This document shows positions 6,311-13,479 of a stretch of DNA of 20,855 nucleotides, one piece after another (within the stretch, counting starts at the first letter, position 1; every line of letters begins with the position of its first letter). Made by a program: the position numbers and the translations under genes. This DNA comes from Nanobdellota archaeon. Lineage in GTDB: Archaea; Aenigmatarchaeota; Aenigmatarchaeia; QMZP01. The notes under the pieces were generated by a model. That model worked only from the letters and a program-made list of their open reading frames with translations, was not told where the DNA came from and searched no databases. The DNA lies in assembly GCA_018818465.1 (NCBI GenBank), contig JAHIRU010000062.1, forward strand, positions 1 through 20,855, read 5' to 3'.

Positions 6311-6907
6311 TTATCTCTGATATGCTCTATCCTGTTTTTCAAAACGCGGCACAAAAATCCTGTATTTATCCTTATCCAGAAGTTCATCCATTATTCTTTT
6401 AACTACCATTTTTTCTGGATCAGGAAGAAGCGGGACGCGCTTTTTTAGATCAACAAAACTTTCAAATGGTTTTACTTTTCTTTCATCTATTAAAGCCCAC
6501 AAATGTCTTTTACCTATGCCTGGCAAAAGCTCTAGTTGATGGAAACGAGTAGTTATCTGACCTGCATTATTATAAAATTCTAAGAATCTTTCTGGTTTTT
6601 TCTTAACCAAATCTGATACTATATCCTGCAGCTCTTCCTTTGATGCAACTGTTAATTTATCAAATTCAAGTCTTCCTCTTATGTATTTGATGGCGTCTCT
6701 TTTACCGTCTCCTATGTAAACTCTTTCACCTATTTTGAGAGTGAGATCATCCCTTACAATAACCTCTAAAAGAGAGAAATACGTCTCACCAAGCACCTGA
6801 GCCATTGGCTGTGCTCTTTCCATGGCATGATGGCCATGCGAAAGAAAATCCAATACTATTGCCCATTCATCTTTCTTTATTTCTTTTTTAATATCTCTCC
6901 CTCTCAT
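6311..6907 (-). CDS. DUF655 family protein (predicted nucleic-acid binding)
   Basis: The 198-residue length and content match the archaeal DUF655 family: an N-terminal DEWAIVLDFLSHGH segment (13-26), a beta-rich part with VYIGDGKRD (63-71), and a helix-hairpin-helix motif LLPGIGKRHLWALIDERK (127-144) of the kind that binds DNA or RNA backbones. The family sits downstream of rpl21e and rpoF in many archaea, as here, and is thought to act in translation or rRNA work, though its function is not established. ATG 6907 follows AAAGGTGATAAT, a strong ribosome binding site. The ksgA gene that often follows is absent. Confidence 0.9.
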   Translation of the reverse strand: MRGRDIKKEIKKDEWAIVLDFLSHGHHAMERAQPMAQVLGETYFSLLEVIVRDDLTLKIGERVYIGDGKRDAIKYIRGRLEFDKLTVASKEELQDIVSDLVKKKPERFLEFYNNAGQITTRFHQLELLPGIGKRHLWALIDERKVKPFESFVDLKKRVPLLPDPEKMVVKRIMDELLDKDKYRIFVPRFEKQDRAYQR

Positions 6908-6947
6908 ATTATCACCTTTAAAAATTAATATCTGGTCTTAAATGTTT

Positions 6948-7274
6948 TCAAGAAAACTTCTTAATAACACTCACGACCTTTTTGCTTTCATCTTCAGAGA
7001 GATTTATCACTTCGTTAGAAAACAATATTTTAACATCTTCCTGTGTTTCTGGTAAAGTGTTGACTAATAGAATTATTTGCCTGTCTTTCAGTTTATCTAT
7101 TTTTTTGAGTGATTCTATAATATTTTCTTCATTTTTTATACTAAGTTTGGAGAATTTTTTAAGATGATCCAAAGCGTTTTTTTGTTCGTATCCCAGCTCC
7201 TTTTCCTTTGATTTTTTCTCTAATATTTTCTTTGCTTCTGCCCAAGAAACAACTTTTTCATCAACTATTTCCAT
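6948..7274 (-). CDS. rpoF: DNA-directed RNA polymerase subunit Rpo4 (RpoF)
   Basis: The 108-residue protein matches archaeal Rpo4, counterpart of eukaryotic Rpb4. It has a short N-terminal strand (EIVDEKVVSWAEAKKIL), a charged helix, then the HRDC-like helical bundle with the order ALDHLKKFSKL, IKKIDKLKDRQIILLVNTLPET and LSEDESKKVVSVIKKF. Rpo4 pairs with Rpo7 to form the polymerase stalk used in initiation and RNA contact. It lies between rpl21e (37-nt gap) and DUF655 (40-nt gap) on the same strand, the widespread archaeal order, which supports the call. It starts at ATG 7274 with GGAGAGAT upstream. Confidence 0.93.
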   Translation of the reverse strand: MEIVDEKVVSWAEAKKILEKKSKEKELGYEQKNALDHLKKFSKLSIKNEENIIESLKKIDKLKDRQIILLVNTLPETQEDVKILFSNEVINLSEDESKKVVSVIKKFS

Positions 7275-7311
7275 ATTATCTCTCCATAACTATTATGTAA
7301 TATTTGGCTGT

Positions 7312-7602
7312 TTATGCCTTTATAATTTTAAGATGTTCTGGTCTCGCTATAATATCTTTTTTACTGTTTCCGACTCCTATTTTAACAATATAGGATTTGC
7401 CCCTTTTATCAATAACTGTACCTATTTTACCATTAAATTTTGGGAATGGCATGCCCTTGTGTGATGAAGGTTCTATTTTTATAACAACACTATCATCAAT
7501 CTTAAACTCTTTAAGGTAGGTCTCGCTCTTGAATTTAGCTCTCTTCTTTTGTTTAAGTTTGCTCCTTGTTCCTGTCCTAAATCCCCGAGATGCACGTGAC
7601 AT
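7312..7602 (-). CDS. rpl21e: 50S ribosomal protein L21e
   Basis: The 96-residue protein starts MSRASRGFRTGTRSKLKQKK, the basic N-terminus typical of L21e. It continues with an SH3-like beta barrel: VVIKIEPSSHKGMPFPKFNGKIG, then GTVIDKRGKSYIVKIG and the tail IIARPEHLKIIKA. It binds the large ribosomal subunit. The ATG at 7602 is chosen because TTGGTGAAT precedes it; the longer TTG start at 7611 would lie inside that ribosome binding site. It is the first gene of the rpl21e-rpoF-DUF655 operon. Confidence 0.95.
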   Translation of the reverse strand: MSRASRGFRTGTRSKLKQKKRAKFKSETYLKEFKIDDSVVIKIEPSSHKGMPFPKFNGKIGTVIDKRGKSYIVKIGVGNSKKDIIARPEHLKIIKA

Positions 7603-7658
7603 ATTCACCAATTCCTGATAAACTATTAGCTAATATATGTTAGACTATTTAAAAAGCT

Positions 7659-8957
7659 TTAATCGGTTATCAATTCTACATTACCAATTTCATCAAGAAG
7701 GCTGTTTTCTATGTCGTTTTTCATCTTTGAAATGCTTTCATTTGAGACAGAAATTTCATCGTTTATTATTTTAATTTCCTGTTTTAATTGAGTTGTTTCT
7801 TCTCTTTCTTTGTTCAGTTGCCCATCCAGTCCGTGCTTATCTTCAATCAAATTTCTGTAATTTTCAATTTTGGATCTCTTTTTCTCAATTTGTTCCTTTA
7901 CATCGAAATATATGCTCTTCAGTTCTTTGAGCTGGATATCTACTGCTTTGTTAAGGTCTTTTATCTTCTGTTTGTCCTTCTCTTTTATAGAAATTTTATT
8001 GTCGTTAACAGCATTATCTAAACAATCTAGGAGCTTCTTTAAAGAATTATTATCCTCAGAAATAAATGTTTCAAAGGGCCTGTATAAAAAATCTGAAAGT
8101 AGTTTCTGTTCTGAAAAAGAATCGAGTAGGCTTTTAGATATCAAGTAATCTATTTTTTTAAGCGGTTTTGCTAGAACTGATAGTTGCTCTTTTATATTGT
8201 ATTCTATGTCTTTGGATTTTTCTTCATTTGTTTTTATTTCCTTTTCCAAAGTTTCAAACTCTATCCATTTTTCTGTTTGTTTCATTTGACTTATCTTGGT
8301 TTCTGTGTCTGTTTTTTCTATTTCGCTTATTCTGTTGGTTTTTTCTGTTTTTTTATGTTCCAATGAATTAATCATGTTAACAATTTTTTTGTATTCATTT
8401 GTTTTGGATTCGACATCATCTATTATCTGCATTCTTTTTCCTTCAGAATCAAGAAATCTGTTAAGATCTTTTATTTTATCATCAAGTTCTTTCAGCTTAT
8501 TCATAGCTGGTCTTGCTTCTGTTTTAAAATAAGTTGATATAAGAATGACCTGTTTCGGTGTTAACGTATGAATTTCTTTCAATGGTCTTGATATTTTGGA
8601 ATGAAAATCCTTTATGAATCGATATGAAATCTTAGACTGTTCTACAGTCTTAGAAAAATTAAGAGAGTTAATAACGCTAACAGCCTTTTTGACAAAGGTA
8701 TCTTTGGTCATGTTTGCAGCAATGTACCTATTGTCACCGCTTTCAAATTCTGCTTTTTCGAGCCGTTCGCTCAATTCCTTTAGTTCATAGAATGAACTGA
8801 TTATATCTTCATAGAATTTTTTTGATATTTCTTGTAGATGTTCTATATCCATTCTTTCAGCAAGCCAAGAAGAAAGCTCATTCATGTTTATTTTTTCTAG
8901 CTCTATTATTCTTTCCGGCTCAACTTCTTTCTTTTTGAATCTGTCAAACAAACCCAT
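7659..8957 (-). CDS. Large coiled-coil protein of unknown function
   Basis: The start is ATG 8957, preceded by AAGGAGGT; the frame continues upstream into the divergent porA gene but has no better start. The 432-residue protein opens MGLFDRFKKKEVEPE and has a mixed helical domain to about residue 165, then long charged helices (about 165-425) rich in E, K, I and L with coiled-coil heptads. There is no membrane segment and no ATPase motif, so any SbcC/SMC likeness reflects coiled-coil composition only. It lies 56 nt upstream of rpl21e on the same strand and may or may not share its transcript. Confidence 0.75.
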   Translation of the reverse strand: MGLFDRFKKKEVEPERIIELEKINMNELSSWLAERMDIEHLQEISKKFYEDIISSFYELKELSERLEKAEFESGDNRYIAANMTKDTFVKKAVSVINSLNFSKTVEQSKISYRFIKDFHSKISRPLKEIHTLTPKQVILISTYFKTEARPAMNKLKELDDKIKDLNRFLDSEGKRMQIIDDVESKTNEYKKIVNMINSLEHKKTEKTNRISEIEKTDTETKISQMKQTEKWIEFETLEKEIKTNEEKSKDIEYNIKEQLSVLAKPLKKIDYLISKSLLDSFSEQKLLSDFLYRPFETFISEDNNSLKKLLDCLDNAVNDNKISIKEKDKQKIKDLNKAVDIQLKELKSIYFDVKEQIEKKRSKIENYRNLIEDKHGLDGQLNKEREETTQLKQEIKIINDEISVSNESISKMKNDIENSLLDEIGNVELITD

Positions 8958-8969
8958 TTCCGTACCTCC

Positions 8970-8977
8970 TTTATAAG
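8970..8977 (+). promoter_or_regulatory. TATA element for porA
   Basis: TTTATAAG lies 22-29 nt before ATG 8999 and no ribosome binding site is present, so porA is probably leaderless. The same 41-nt divergent gap also carries the AGGAGGT site of the minus-strand gene, making it unusually compact. Confidence 0.5.
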
Positions 8978-8998
8978 ATAAACAAAATATTAATAAAT

Positions 8999-10186
8999 AT
9001 GACACAAAACACGAGCAAAAGAGGAAACAAGCTCGTTTTAGACGGCAATGTGGCCGCTGCTTGGGGAGCAAGATTGGCCCGGGCACAAGTTGTCCCTAAT
9101 TTTCCTGTAACACCGCAGACAGAAATAATAGAAACTCTTGCAGAATGGAAAGCAAAGAATCTATGGAAAGGTGAATTCCTTCCAATGGAAAGCGAGCACT
9201 CTGTTATGTCTGCTGCTGTTGCATCCTCAGCTTCAGGAGCAAGAACCTTTACAGCAACATCTTCTCAAGGGTTGCTTCTTATGCATGAAATTTTGTATGT
9301 TGCTTCTGGCATGAGACTGCCTATTGTTATGGCTAACGTATCTCGTGCACTGTCCTCGCCCATCAACATCTGGTGCGATCATAATGATATATTGGATCAA
9401 AGAGATTCTGGATGGATGATTTTCTTTTGTGAAAACAATCAGGAAGTTATAGATCATGTCATTCAGGGTTTTAAGATAGGTGAAAACATAAACGTGTTGT
9501 TGCCAACAATTGTTAACATGGATGGTTTTACATCATCCTATACAAGAGAGCCAATTGAATTGCCTGATCAGAAAAAGGTGAATTCTTTCTTGCCAAAATT
9601 CAATCCTAAAGTTCGCCTGGATCCTAAAAAGCCAATGGCGCTTGGAGCTGCTGTAATAAAGGAGTATTCTTATTTTCGTTCACAAATTCGCAAAGCGCAC
9701 AAAAACGCTTTGGGTGTAATAAAGGATGTTCACAATGAGTGGAACAGCAAATTTAAAAGAGATTATAAGCTTGCAGAACCGTTTATGATGAGTGGCGCTA
9801 AAGTTGCGCTTGTCACAATGGGCTCTAATACAACTATTGCAAAAGCTGCAATCAAAAAACTTCGCTCTAAGGGAAAGAAGGTCGGCCTTGTCAAACTAAG
9901 ACTCTTCAGGCCGTTCCCAGAAAGTGAGATAAAAAAGCTTCTCAGCAGTGCAGAAGCTGTCTGTGTTGTGGATCAAAACATATCCCCAGGTTCTGGGGGA
10001 ATAGTCTACCCTGAAATAAAGTCTTTGCTCTGCGATCGAAGGATCCCAGTGAGCAATTATATAGCTGGCATTGGCGGAGCATATGTGACAGAAAATGATT
10101 TTGAAGGCGTGATTGATGAAACATTCAAATCAATAAAAACTAAGAAGGGAAAAATCTGGTGGCATGACAGGTTTTTGAGAAGATGA
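8999..10186 (+). CDS. porA: Pyruvate:ferredoxin oxidoreductase, alpha subunit
   Basis: The 395-residue protein matches the alpha chain of 2-oxoacid:ferredoxin oxidoreductases, which make acetyl-CoA and reduced ferredoxin from pyruvate. Visible signatures are NFPVTPQTEI (34-43), SEHSVMSAA (65-73), TATSSQGL (85-92), PINIWCDHND (121-130) and QRDSGW (134-139), and then the C-terminal transketolase-like domain with VALVTMGSNT and LVKLRLFRPFPE. The SPINIW..QRDSGW set favours pyruvate over 2-oxoglutarate. Beta, gamma and delta subunit genes normally adjoin it, but here it is alone on the plus strand between minus-strand genes. Its TGA stop directly abuts the stop of the convergent gene (10187). Confidence 0.9.
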   Translation: MTQNTSKRGNKLVLDGNVAAAWGARLARAQVVPNFPVTPQTEIIETLAEWKAKNLWKGEFLPMESEHSVMSAAVASSASGARTFTATSSQGLLLMHEILYVASGMRLPIVMANVSRALSSPINIWCDHNDILDQRDSGWMIFFCENNQEVIDHVIQGFKIGENINVLLPTIVNMDGFTSSYTREPIELPDQKKVNSFLPKFNPKVRLDPKKPMALGAAVIKEYSYFRSQIRKAHKNALGVIKDVHNEWNSKFKRDYKLAEPFMMSGAKVALVTMGSNTTIAKAAIKKLRSKGKKVGLVKLRLFRPFPESEIKKLLSSAEAVCVVDQNISPGSGGIVYPEIKSLLCDRRIPVSNYIAGIGGAYVTENDFEGVIDETFKSIKTKKGKIWWHDRFLRR

Positions 10187-10798
10187 TTACTCTATAATCA
10201 AGGGTGCTGTGCTTCTTATTGATCTTACTTTTCTTTCAAGTGATGTTACTTTTTGCTGCAGAGGGAACATGTCTATATTGTTTATTTTGTCTTCTGCCCA
10301 TTCTCCCTTTGTCTTGAGAACTTCCATCTCTCTCTTGATTGCCTTTATGTCAAGCTCTTTCATTGCCTCTTCAATATTCTTGACATCATTGACTTTCTGT
10401 CTCAGTGACATCACGTTCATGTCAACATTATCTATCTCGTTCTTGAGTTTGTCCAAAGACTTTACAAAAACAGAATTAATACGATCGAACTCCTTTTCTA
10501 TTTCTGCGTGTATTTTTTTCATGTTTGTGCCAGATGTATTGTCTTTAAAGACAAGCGCTTTTTCAAACCTTTCAAGTTCATCAGCTAGCTTGTTGGTTCT
10601 TGATTCAAGTTTTTTAGTGTCCTTGAAAAAATCAAGAATTTTTGCCTGTGCAGAAAGAATTTCTTTTAATCTCTTTCCTGTATCCTCATGAATCATTTCA
10701 ATGTTTTTTTCGTTTATCTCCAGCCTTTTAACTATTTCATTAAAATTCTTTGGCTTGGATTGTCTTGTTTTTCTTGCTGTTTTTTTCTTTTTCACCAT
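10187..10798 (-). CDS. Basic-headed coiled-coil protein of the pilin cluster
   Basis: The 203-residue protein starts with the very basic MVKKKKTARKTRQSKPKN and continues almost wholly as charged helix with heptads (for example RLEINEKNIEMIHEDTGKRL). There is no signal peptide or membrane segment. ATG 10798 is preferred over GTG 10807; between them the upstream TAG stop runs straight into TGGTTAAT. It is the last gene of the minus-strand run that begins with the RHH-nucleotidyltransferase. The function is unknown; a cytoplasmic scaffold for the filament encoded upstream is one guess. Confidence 0.6.
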   Translation of the reverse strand: MVKKKKTARKTRQSKPKNFNEIVKRLEINEKNIEMIHEDTGKRLKEILSAQAKILDFFKDTKKLESRTNKLADELERFEKALVFKDNTSGTNMKKIHAEIEKEFDRINSVFVKSLDKLKNEIDNVDMNVMSLRQKVNDVKNIEEAMKELDIKAIKREMEVLKTKGEWAEDKINNIDMFPLQQKVTSLERKVRSIRSTAPLIIE

Positions 10799-10806
10799 AT
10801 TAACCA

Positions 10807-12162
10807 CTAATACGTTCTGGATAATCTGATAACCTTATTTTTTATTTGCTTGACTATTTTTTTTCTCATGAGTTTTTGTCCGTCAAGTGCTTTTTTGAAC
10901 TTCATGACTTCGTCTTCAAGATGCTCTATTTTCTTTTCCATGTGCTTTATTTTTTCATTCTCTTTCAGAGGTTTTGATTTCTCTGAAATATTTTTTATTT
11001 TCTTCTCTAGAGAAGCAATTTTCTTCTTAACACCAGGATCTGTTTCTTTTTTGTATTTTCTCAGAGGGTGGATCAGCTCTATGCCGTGAATTTCTGATAC
11101 AAGATTGCCCAATCTTCTCTCAACACCTTTATTATTTTTTATCATTTTTTCGATTTCGTCAATCCTTGTTGATTTAATAACATGATCTATCTCGTCGTGC
11201 ATCTGGTTTATTTCATTGACTAAACCCTGCAGCTGATCTGTGGATATTTTACCTCTAACTATCTTGCCTTTACCAATCTGTTTCAAAGGTTTTCTGCTCA
11301 ATTCATCGATTTTTCTGTTCAATTCATCCAGTCTGACTGCAAAATTTCGTGGAACAGTAGCTACATCAGATCCTTCAGTTCTTGCAGAGACTGTGTTAAC
11401 AGCATCAACTCTTTTTGTCAAAATATCCAGATATCTTTTAACAGTGTTCATTTCTGACAATAATGACTGAACACTCATCTTATCTGCAGGTGTTTTGATA
11501 GAAATTTCCAGTGGCTTCAATGCAGGAATGGATGCCGCAGTCTTTGATGGCCTGGATTCTAATGACTTTATCCTGTTTGTGAGTTCGAATAAAGAATCCT
11601 TAATGGCTATTATGTCTGATTTGTCGCTTTCTGACACAGGGTTTTCTGAAGAAGCCTGTTTTATAGAAGGTCTCTTTTCAAGTGTTAACAATTTTTGTTT
11701 GATTGCAACAAGTTCTTTTTTAATAGATTCTGACGCTATCTGCGGACCTCCAACATTTTCCTTTTTTATCGTATCTTTCAGGGTTTGAAGCTCTATAGCA
11801 ATCTTTCTTATTTTATCCAACTCTTTAGCGCTTTGAGACATTTTTATGAGATTTGTTAACCTTGCTTCGTCTTCAATAGTCATTCCTGTCGTAAACAGCT
11901 TCTTTGCTTCGATCTGGTTTTTCAGGTTTATTATATCAAGCTGGTTCAGAAGCTGAAAGTTTCTCAATTCTTCTAGTCTATCTCTTATGTCTTTTATTTT
12001 ATCATCCATTGTTTCATCAGGATTTTTTGATTGCGTTGGTTCGTATACAAGCTCTTCAGATTCATCAGCAGGCTTGTTGTTTGAATTAGTAGAGTCTGCA
12101 TTAGCAAGATTTAATGGCACTGATATGTCATCCATAACCATAGTGTTAAAAAAATTATCCAT
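10807..12162 (-). CDS. Long coiled-coil protein of the pilin cluster
   Basis: The 451-residue protein has a disordered, Asn/Ser/Glu-rich N-terminus (about 1-55), then repeated helical segments spaced by short linkers, with LxxLExRPS phrases twice (LTLEKRPS about 160 and IKSLESRPS about 200). It ends with a strongly basic tail (KKIVKQIKNKVIRLSRTY). No signal peptide or membrane segment is seen. It lies 67 nt after the pilin stop, with a palindrome in the gap, and is followed by the second coiled-coil gene. The two coiled-coil proteins recall the FlaC/D/E accessory proteins of archaella in size and context only; there is no clear sequence match. Confidence 0.65.
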   Translation of the reverse strand: MDNFFNTMVMDDISVPLNLANADSTNSNNKPADESEELVYEPTQSKNPDETMDDKIKDIRDRLEELRNFQLLNQLDIINLKNQIEAKKLFTTGMTIEDEARLTNLIKMSQSAKELDKIRKIAIELQTLKDTIKKENVGGPQIASESIKKELVAIKQKLLTLEKRPSIKQASSENPVSESDKSDIIAIKDSLFELTNRIKSLESRPSKTAASIPALKPLEISIKTPADKMSVQSLLSEMNTVKRYLDILTKRVDAVNTVSARTEGSDVATVPRNFAVRLDELNRKIDELSRKPLKQIGKGKIVRGKISTDQLQGLVNEINQMHDEIDHVIKSTRIDEIEKMIKNNKGVERRLGNLVSEIHGIELIHPLRKYKKETDPGVKKKIASLEKKIKNISEKSKPLKENEKIKHMEKKIEHLEDEVMKFKKALDGQKLMRKKIVKQIKNKVIRLSRTY

Positions 12163-12194
12163 AATACTATTTTGTCTAGCGTTAGTTAATATAC

Positions 12195-12211
12195 TTATAA
12201 CACAGTTATAA
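12195..12211. repeat. Perfect palindrome TTATAAC-ACA-GTTATAA
   Basis: There are 7-bp arms (12195-12201, 12205-12211) around ACA. It lies 18 nt after the pilin stop and 33-49 nt upstream of the coiled-coil gene ATG, so it overlaps the likely promoter or forms the pilin mRNA 3' hairpin. The core of 15 nt is identical to 2590-2604. Confidence 0.65.
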
Positions 12212-12229
12212 TCGCTGTAAAATCTAGAT

Positions 12230-12730
12230 TCAGAAACTCTGTTTTATGTATATCTGTTGGCATACGTCGTTCACTACCCTTGCCTCAGTTAGTGTTCCAT
12301 TAACATCGACATTAACTAAAGCGTGCAGCACTGCTGTTCTTCCTGGCTTAAGCGGATTGCTGGGTGTCTTTTGATATGTGCTGTTTATAGCGAACTCAAA
12401 AATTTCAGAAGTGTTGATTTCCACTTCAATGGAGAAATTGTAAAGATTTATTGTGCCTGTATTTTTTATCTTAACGCTCATTGTATCTGCTCCGCCTGTC
12501 CCAGTGAAATTAGAAGTAACACCATATGTCCCATAACCGCTGTCAAAATCGAATCCTGCATTTTGGCATTTTATTTGTTTATTAGCCTCTGTTGTAGTTG
12601 TGTTGGAAGTTGATACAGCAAGATCATACGCCCAGGGTACAACAAATGTTGCTATTGTTAGAGTAATTCCTATAATAATTACAGATGCTATTAGAGGCGA
12701 TATGCCCTTTAGATTAGATTGTTTTATCAT
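12230..12730 (-). CDS. Archaeal type IV pilin with class III signal peptide
   Basis: The 166-residue protein begins MIKQSNLKGISPLIASVII, the typical archaeal pilin_N pattern in which a prepilin peptidase cuts after KG and the following hydrophobic helix (about 10-33) builds the filament core. The exposed domain has beta-rich text and six N-X-S/T sequons (NTT, NFT, NFS, NTS, NST, NGT), fitting an N-glycosylated surface filament subunit. The two cysteines (near 54 and 158) could form a disulfide. Its ATG overlaps the stop of the preceding pilin gene by one base (TAATG), a sign of translational coupling. Confidence 0.85.
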   Translation of the reverse strand: MIKQSNLKGISPLIASVIIIGITLTIATFVVPWAYDLAVSTSNTTTTEANKQIKCQNAGFDFDSGYGTYGVTSNFTGTGGADTMSVKIKNTGTINLYNFSIEVEINTSEIFEFAINSTYQKTPSNPLKPGRTAVLHALVNVDVNGTLTEARVVNDVCQQIYIKQSF

Positions 12731-13446
12731 TATACTCCCTGTCCAATTTCTATTTCAATGAAATCTGCACCAGATTCCAGGGTAAAGTTAACAGTGTAGT
12801 TGATGTACCCGGATTGCATATATGCTGTAACAGTTCCATAGGGAAGATACTTTCCTGTAGTCTCTATTGTGGTGTATCCAGTGCCTGTCTCTGACGTTGA
12901 TTGATTGTCTACCCATATTGTTAGGCGATCCAATGGCATCCATGTGTTTAAGTCTTTATTGTATACAGCCATCAAAAATTGACTGCTGTTGGTTGATGTC
13001 CAATTATCAGAACCGCCAAATTTCTTAAAGTAAACTCTCAGATGCTCATTGCTTAAAATATATGCCGGCCTTGCATATATTGTGCCTTCGGTTGCATTAG
13101 TTTCCATGTTTGCGCCGATTAAAACATTGCCATATTTTTGATACGTTCTCGGTGAAATAACTTCAGCGTCTGTTTCGTAATACCAATAAATGACATCTTC
13201 GCTCCCGTTTACAAAAATTGTTCCCCTGTCCATTTTTAGATTCAATGTTCTTTTAGAACCCTTGCCTTCAGAAGCAACTTTTTGTATAATTTCGTCAAGC
13301 TCTGACATCGTGCCGCGCATGTTTTCAATAGTTGCTGCAGCTTGCAATTTGTTTATTACAGGCATGCCCGCATAGTATATCACACCTATTGCTGCAATAG
13401 TCACAGCAATGAAAATAATAGTCGATATCAAAGTAATGGCTTTCAT
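12730..13446 (-). CDS. Larger pilin-like surface protein
   Basis: The start is ATG 13446 (a TTG lies one codon upstream). The 238-residue protein opens MKAITLISTIIFIAVTIAAI, a short charged head then a hydrophobic helix like prepilins, with KA or nearby as the likely cut site. A helical linker (about 35-60, KLQAAATIENMRGTMSELDE) leads to a beta-rich domain with seven N-X-S/T sequons (NGS, NAT, NWT, NSS, NQS, NYT, NFT) and no cysteine. It lies 31 nt after the nucleotidyltransferase stop and is coupled to the next pilin. No ribosome binding site is seen; a TATA-like element at 13466-13479 suggests an additional leaderless start. Confidence 0.8.
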   Translation of the reverse strand: MKAITLISTIIFIAVTIAAIGVIYYAGMPVINKLQAAATIENMRGTMSELDEIIQKVASEGKGSKRTLNLKMDRGTIFVNGSEDVIYWYYETDAEVISPRTYQKYGNVLIGANMETNATEGTIYARPAYILSNEHLRVYFKKFGGSDNWTSTNSSQFLMAVYNKDLNTWMPLDRLTIWVDNQSTSETGTGYTTIETTGKYLPYGTVTAYMQSGYINYTVNFTLESGADFIEIEIGQGV

Positions 13447-13465
13447 CAATTAATTATTCGTAAGA

Positions 13466-13479
13466 GAAGCTAAATAATT
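13466..13479 (-). promoter_or_regulatory. Possible TATA element for the pilin pair
   Basis: GGTTAATTATTTAG on the minus strand lies 20-33 nt upstream of ATG 13446, overlapping the end of the nucleotidyltransferase gene. It would let pilins be transcribed separately from that gene. Confidence 0.35.

Noticed and set aside
6267..6320. Possible C/D box small RNA on the plus strand (GTGATGC ... CTGA)
   Set aside because: The C box is imperfect, no internal D'/C' boxes are visible, and the putative D box lies in the end of DUF655.
7659..8957. SbcC/SMC-type ATPase call
   Set aside because: No Walker A, Walker B or signature motif is visible; the likeness would be coiled-coil composition only.
8958..9086. 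N-terminal extension of the 7659-8957 coiled-coil gene
   Set aside because: It would overlap the start of porA on the opposite strand and has Cys/Arg-rich text unlike the rest; ATG 8957 has an excellent AGGAGGT site.
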